Below are positions 48,118-50,547 of a stretch of 50,547 nucleotides of DNA, piece after piece. The DNA comes from Candidatus Eiseniibacteriota bacterium (lineage in GTDB: Bacteria > Joyebacterota > Joyebacteria > Joyebacterales > Joyebacteraceae). Each line of letters begins with the position of its first letter. The stretch's first letter is position 1. The DNA is taken from assembly GCA_030639555.1 (NCBI GenBank), contig DAOWCM010000001.1, positions 1-50,547 of the forward strand. Reading direction: 5' to 3'. Position numbers and translations under genes: made by a program. The notes beneath the pieces were generated by a model, which saw only the letters and a program-made list of their open reading frames with translations, did not search any database and was not told where the DNA came from.

Positions 48118-48506
48118 GCATCATGAACCCCACGCCCGAGGCCCGCGAGGTGGTCCTCCAGGAGGCGCGAGAATCGGGACACGAGGTAGTGTATGGCGAC
48201 CCGTGGCTGTTGCTACTCGACCTCGACTCGAAGGTCGCCCTGGCGGACGCCAAGGCACAGCTCAAGCGTTTCTCCCCGCACCTGGCGGTGCAGTGGATCG
48301 AAATGACGAGGTCGAAGTCCGGGAACTGGCACCTGTACGTGCGACTCAGCTACTTCATGGATCGCAAGGATCGCCTGTTCTGGCAGGCCACCCTCGGCAG
48401 CGACCGAATCCGGGCGGGACTCGACTGGATCTGGGCTCTGAAGCACGAGGAGGAGTGCTTCCTAGTCGAGCTGGCCGACGCGAAGAGGGAGGTGGTGATA
48501 CTGTGA
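48114..48506 (+). CDS. Minimal primase-polymerase-fold-like protein
   Basis: 130 residues, ATGA overlap. WLLLLDLDSK (Asp36, Asp38) and SKSGNWHLYVRLS (His73) reproduce the hhDhD and SxH spacing of archaeo-eukaryotic primases, and FWQATLGSDRIRAGLDW follows. A similar small phage family with Q..LGSD is known to me but uncharacterised. At half the size of a functional AEP domain it may be a degenerate primase, a nucleotide-binding protein, or unrelated. Compare with the full PrimPol at 30682-32829, which shares the same two motifs. Confidence 0.55.
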   Translation: MSIMNPTPEAREVVLQEARESGHEVVYGDPWLLLLDLDSKVALADAKAQLKRFSPHLAVQWIEMTRSKSGNWHLYVRLSYFMDRKDRLFWQATLGSDRIRAGLDWIWALKHEEECFLVELADAKREVVIL

Positions 48507-48760
48507 TTCACCGACGACGATTCCTCAAGTCCCTGGTCGGCCTGGCGGCCATTCCATTCGCGCCGCTCGCCGCGCTGGCGCCGAAGTTCGCGACTGGCGG
48601 CATTGTTCGCCCGGGCGCGTACGTCGTCGGCTCGTCGAACACCTGCTTCCTGCAATACAACCGAGGGCCAGTACCCTGGCTGCAGTCGCACTGCATAGTG
48701 TATATGAACGCCCGGAATCAGATGATAGAGGTACCTCTCGAAGGAGGGAACTGGTCATGA
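48503..48760 (+). CDS. Small exported protein with twin-arginine-like leader
   Basis: 85 residues, GTG 48503 in a GTGA overlap. N-terminus IHRRRFLKSLVGLAAIPFAPLAALA carries RRRFLKS, a near-consensus twin-arginine motif, before the hydrophobic stretch; likely cut after ALA. The mature part, about 60 residues, has two cysteines (TCFLQY, HCIVY) and beta-rich sequence. Tat export would imply folding or cofactor binding before export. Function unknown. Confidence 0.6.
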   Translation: MIHRRRFLKSLVGLAAIPFAPLAALAPKFATGGIVRPGAYVVGSSNTCFLQYNRGPVPWLQSHCIVYMNARNQMIEVPLEGGNWS

Positions 48761-48918
48761 GCCCGGAGAAGCTGCGCCGACTCGAGCTCAGGATCTACGG
48801 GCGCGTGCTGGGCCCGCTCCCCTCGCCGGCCCCGGTCGAGCCATGTTTCCGATGCGGCCGCGACACACTGAAGCGCAAGCCGCGCCGCGCCTGCGGCCCG
48901 TGCCTGGTGGGTTGGTAG
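48757..48918 (+). CDS. Short zinc-ribbon protein
   Basis: 53 residues from ATG 48757 (ATGA overlap, AAGGAGGG upstream) to TAG 48916-48918. C-terminal CFRCGRDTLKRK and ACGPC make a four-cysteine zinc ribbon after a basic, Pro-rich start. Found by reading the gap; stop shares a base with the next GTG. Confidence 0.55.
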   Translation: MSPEKLRRLELRIYGRVLGPLPSPAPVEPCFRCGRDTLKRKPRRACGPCLVGW

Positions 48919-49184
48919 TGCCCGGCTCGAACGCGGGAACCGGCCAGCCGCTCAACTTCCGCTGCTCGAGGTGTCGACGGCGCTACGGGACGCGTGAGTA
49001 TTTCGGCGAGCGCTACACGTCGGGCCGAGGGCGGGTTGACCGAGTCATGTTGACCGGCCGCCAGCGAAAGACGCCGCCCGGTCGAGGTGGGTGTCGCAAT
49101 TCTAATTACCGCAGGGAGTATGTCTGCATCGACTGCGAGCACGTGGGTTGGAGCCGGCACGTCGACCTGGCGAGGAAAACATGA
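48918..49184 (+). CDS. Zinc-ribbon protein
   Basis: 88 residues, GTG 48918 in a TAGTG overlap. FRCSRCRRRYGTREYF and a later YVCIDCEHVGW form the two halves of a ribbon; the middle is Arg/Gly-rich. RNA or DNA binding is plausible. No family recognised. Confidence 0.55.
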   Translation: MPGSNAGTGQPLNFRCSRCRRRYGTREYFGERYTSGRGRVDRVMLTGRQRKTPPGRGGCRNSNYRREYVCIDCEHVGWSRHVDLARKT

Positions 49185-49396
49185 ATCAATCCCCCAAGTT
49201 CAAACCGATTCTCGAGGTGGGGCCGTACAAACCACCGAGGCTGCTGTGTCAGTCTGCGGACGGGTGCAACAGGAAGCCCGAGGCAACGGTGCGGTACCTG
49301 CTGGAGATGGAGGACGGGACGATACGGTCCCACGGCGTGCCAGCGGACCTGTGCGCCGAGCACGCGGAGGAGGCGAAGTCTACATGGGAGCTGTAG
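49181..49396 (+). CDS. Small cysteine/histidine protein
   Basis: 71 residues, ATGA overlap. LLCQSADGCNRKPEATVRYLL, then ADLCAEHAEE give a C....C...C..H group that could hold one zinc. This pattern occurs in small phage and actinobacterial proteins of unknown function. Its end overlaps the next gene by 13 bases. Confidence 0.5.
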   Translation: MNQSPKFKPILEVGPYKPPRLLCQSADGCNRKPEATVRYLLEMEDGTIRSHGVPADLCAEHAEEAKSTWEL

Positions 49397-49665
49397 TCTG
49401 CTTCGGCTGCCGCGAGGAGCTCGACTCGTGCGCTTGCAACCAGCTCGACGAGCAAGAGGTCGCGGAGCGGCTCGCCGAGGGTGAGTGCTGCAGATGCCAC
49501 GCCCACGCTGACACGCTGTTCGAGATGCGCTACGAAGAGAGCGTCGTGTACGTGTGCGCGCTCTGCGTGCCACGCAAGTGTCGCCGATGCAACCGGGTAC
49601 GCCCTATCATTCGACCCTTCAAGCTGTGCGTGGACTGCACGCAGGAGGAGACGCACTGGTCGTGA
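49384..49665 (+). CDS. Multi zinc-ribbon protein
   Basis: 93 residues from ATG 49384. Eleven or more cysteines in pairs: CFGC, SCAC, CCRC, CALC, CRRC and CVDC, suggesting two or three zinc sites. Predicted soluble and acidic in the middle. It overlaps the genes on both sides. No family recognised. Confidence 0.5.
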   Translation: MGAVVCFGCREELDSCACNQLDEQEVAERLAEGECCRCHAHADTLFEMRYEESVVYVCALCVPRKCRRCNRVRPIIRPFKLCVDCTQEETHWS

Positions 49666-49859
49666 CGCCCCACCGCTTCAAGGCATGGCGCGTCGGCCGA
49701 GGTCGCAAGGCCAAGACGATGCCCTGGAACCTCTGCCCCGGCTGCGGCCTCGTGCGACTGCGGAACGCACTCACCGACTGGTGCGCGCGGCACGGCTGCG
49801 ACTACGACGAGCACCCCGGCTACCGGGCCGCCGTGCACAGGTTGACGCGGGCCCCTTGA
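49662..49859 (+). CDS. Small zinc-ribbon protein
   Basis: 65 residues, GTG 49662 in a GTGA overlap. Very basic start (HRFKAWRVGRGRKAKT), then NLCPGCGLV and DWCARHGC with a Cys/His set for one zinc. A nucleic acid-binding role is plausible. A 43-base non-coding gap follows, unusual in this tightly packed region. Confidence 0.5.
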   Translation: MTPHRFKAWRVGRGRKAKTMPWNLCPGCGLVRLRNALTDWCARHGCDYDEHPGYRAAVHRLTRAP

Positions 49860-49892
49860 AATCTGGACACCCCCCCACTGTATTTTCCAGGT
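49857..49892 (+). repeat. Intergenic imperfect repeat, copy 1
   Basis: Begins at the stop codon of the previous gene; contains GGACACCCCCC, three to four bases, then ATTTTC. About 21 of 27 bases match copy 2 at 50134-50167. Lies between a stop codon and the ribosome site of the next gene. A conserved regulatory element is suspected. Confidence 0.55.
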
Positions 49893-49902
49893 AGGAGATT
49901 CA

Positions 49903-50136
49903 ATGCCATTAGCCACGTACCTCACGGGCAAGTGCCTCGCATGCAACCGGGCGTTCCGCTGGGAGACAGCGGGCGAGATGCTCGTTAGAGACGCCATATG
50001 CCTGGGCTGCGACGGCCCGCTCGTCCATTCTCGCCAACGGCGTAGAGGAGTGCCGATCGAGCACGTGGACGCCGAATGGATGCGGGGGCCCGAGAAGCCG
50101 GCCGTCGACCCGGAAGATCCAACGACGTGGCCCTAG
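49903..50136 (+). CDS. Small zinc-ribbon protein flanked by a repeated non-coding element
   Basis: 77 residues, GGAG 6 bases before the ATG. GKCLACNRAFRWET and ICLGCDGPLV form a four-cysteine ribbon in the first 45 residues. The C-terminal part is acidic and Pro-rich (VDPEDPTTWP). It is not coupled to its neighbours; related non-coding sequences lie before and after it, so it may be an independently regulated cassette. Confidence 0.55.
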   Translation: MPLATYLTGKCLACNRAFRWETAGEMLVRDAICLGCDGPLVHSRQRRRGVPIEHVDAEWMRGPEKPAVDPEDPTTWP

Positions 50137-50167
50137 ATTTGGGACACCCCCCTCTCGATTTTCGACA
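50134..50167 (+). repeat. Intergenic imperfect repeat, copy 2
   Basis: Begins at the stop codon of the zinc-ribbon gene and contains GGGACACCCCCC and GATTTTC in the same spacing as copy 1. The following 68 bases, up to the next ATG, hold a GGGCGCCC palindrome and the AAAAAGGAG ribosome site and no gene. Confidence 0.55.
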
Positions 50168-50235
50168 TACGACTTTCATTTGATGGGGCGCCCAGGGGCC
50201 TACCGCCCGGCACACCATACATAAAAAGGAGTAGG

Positions 50236-50454
50236 ATGATGGGAGAACCCGGACTGGCAGAGCGGGTCCAGATGGCCGCGGACTGCGACAGGGGCTCGGC
50301 GGACGAGATCCGCGACATGTGCAAGCGCGTGACGCAGAAGGAGATGAACGTCTCGGCGTTCGTCGGCGGACTGCTGGCACTCTCGAACGTGATCGTGGAG
50401 AACTCGGAGCACCTCCAGCGAATCCTCGCCGAGCTCCCGGAAGAATCCTCGTGA
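50236..50454 (+). CDS. Small helical hypothetical protein
   Basis: 72 residues; the second ATG at 50239 has the better distance (7 bases) from AGGAG. Helical: ERVQMAADCDRGSADEIRDMC and VGGLLALSNVIVENSEHLQRIL. No family recognised. The stop overlaps the GTG of the next gene. Confidence 0.5.
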   Translation: MMGEPGLAERVQMAADCDRGSADEIRDMCKRVTQKEMNVSAFVGGLLALSNVIVENSEHLQRILAELPEESS

Positions 50455-50547
50455 ACCTCGGCCGCGCGACTCAGCTCGCCATCCAGACGATGTGCCGCTA
50501 CCTGCCGGAGGACTCCCAGGAGTGCCGCCTAGCCATCGCCACGTTCG
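50451..50547 (+). CDS. Start of a gene running off the right edge
   Basis: GTG 50451 in a GTGA overlap begins an open frame of 32 codons (NLGRATQLAIQTMCRYLPED...) that continues beyond the window. Helical and uncharacterised. Coupling to the preceding gene supports the start. Confidence 0.5.
   Translation, partial: MNLGRATQLAIQTMCRYLPEDSQECRLAIATF

Noticed and set aside
49861..49896. A sigma70 promoter (TGGACA / TATTTT) before the zinc-ribbon gene.
   Set aside because: The two hexamer-like parts are only 11 bases apart, far from the usual 16-18.
1..50547. tRNA genes, integrase, attachment sites or a repressor indicating a prophage.
   Set aside because: Nothing convincing was seen on either strand by eye; a covariance model and profile search would be needed to exclude tRNAs fully.

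Overview
The window is a densely coded, high-GC stretch of a tailed double-stranded DNA phage, most likely a siphovirus. A 1233-residue tape measure protein, a single major tail protein and a lambda/GTA-like tail tip are present, and no sheath or contractile baseplate gene is seen. Lipobox signal peptides, twin-arginine-like leaders and a GTA-type (DUF2163) hub point to a Gram-negative, high-GC host, but the host cannot be named from the sequence. No integrase, excisionase or repressor was recognised, so a lytic lifestyle is the simpler reading. Terminase, portal and capsid genes are not here and probably lie to the left of base 1.

Layout. (1) Bases 1-16834, rightward: tail terminator, major tail protein, frameshifted tail chaperones, HK97-gp10-like protein, tape measure, two paired structural proteins, distal-tail-like protein, Cys-containing DUF2163 hub, a gpJ-like tip protein ending in a LamG-like domain, then a lipoprotein, a one-TM holin candidate, an M15 peptidase endolysin and a small acidic protein. 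(2) Bases 36633-16919, leftward: a 20 kb array, almost all joined by ATGA/GTGA overlaps. It holds a calcineurin-like phosphoesterase, a proteasome/HslV-like Ntn hydrolase, PrimPol-VirE helicase, DUF2800 exonuclease and DUF2815 ssDNA-binding protein, several envelope proteins, a SLOG protein, an AAA NTPase, family A DNA polymerase, VRR-NUC nuclease, SNF2 helicase and a DUF5664 protein. (3) Bases 36763-50547, rightward and divergent from (2): a GGDEF diguanylate cyclase, lipoprotein, HicA-like protein, RecD/Dda-like helicase, many small genes, an RNA-repair set (RtcB, RlaP-type nucleotidyltransferase, 3'-phosphatase) and a run of small zinc-ribbon proteins continuing past the right edge.

How the parts fit. 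Region 1 builds the tail and lyses the cell. Region 2 replicates and recombines the genome and encodes unusual envelope and signalling proteins. Region 3 looks like an early host-takeover and counter-defence region; its RNA-repair genes would suit a phage facing RNA-cleaving host defences (inference). The most unusual items are the RNA-repair set, the diguanylate cyclase with intact active and inhibitory sites, the Ntn hydrolase with a predicted N-terminal threonine, and a duplicated ribosome-binding/stop-start junction in the leftward array.
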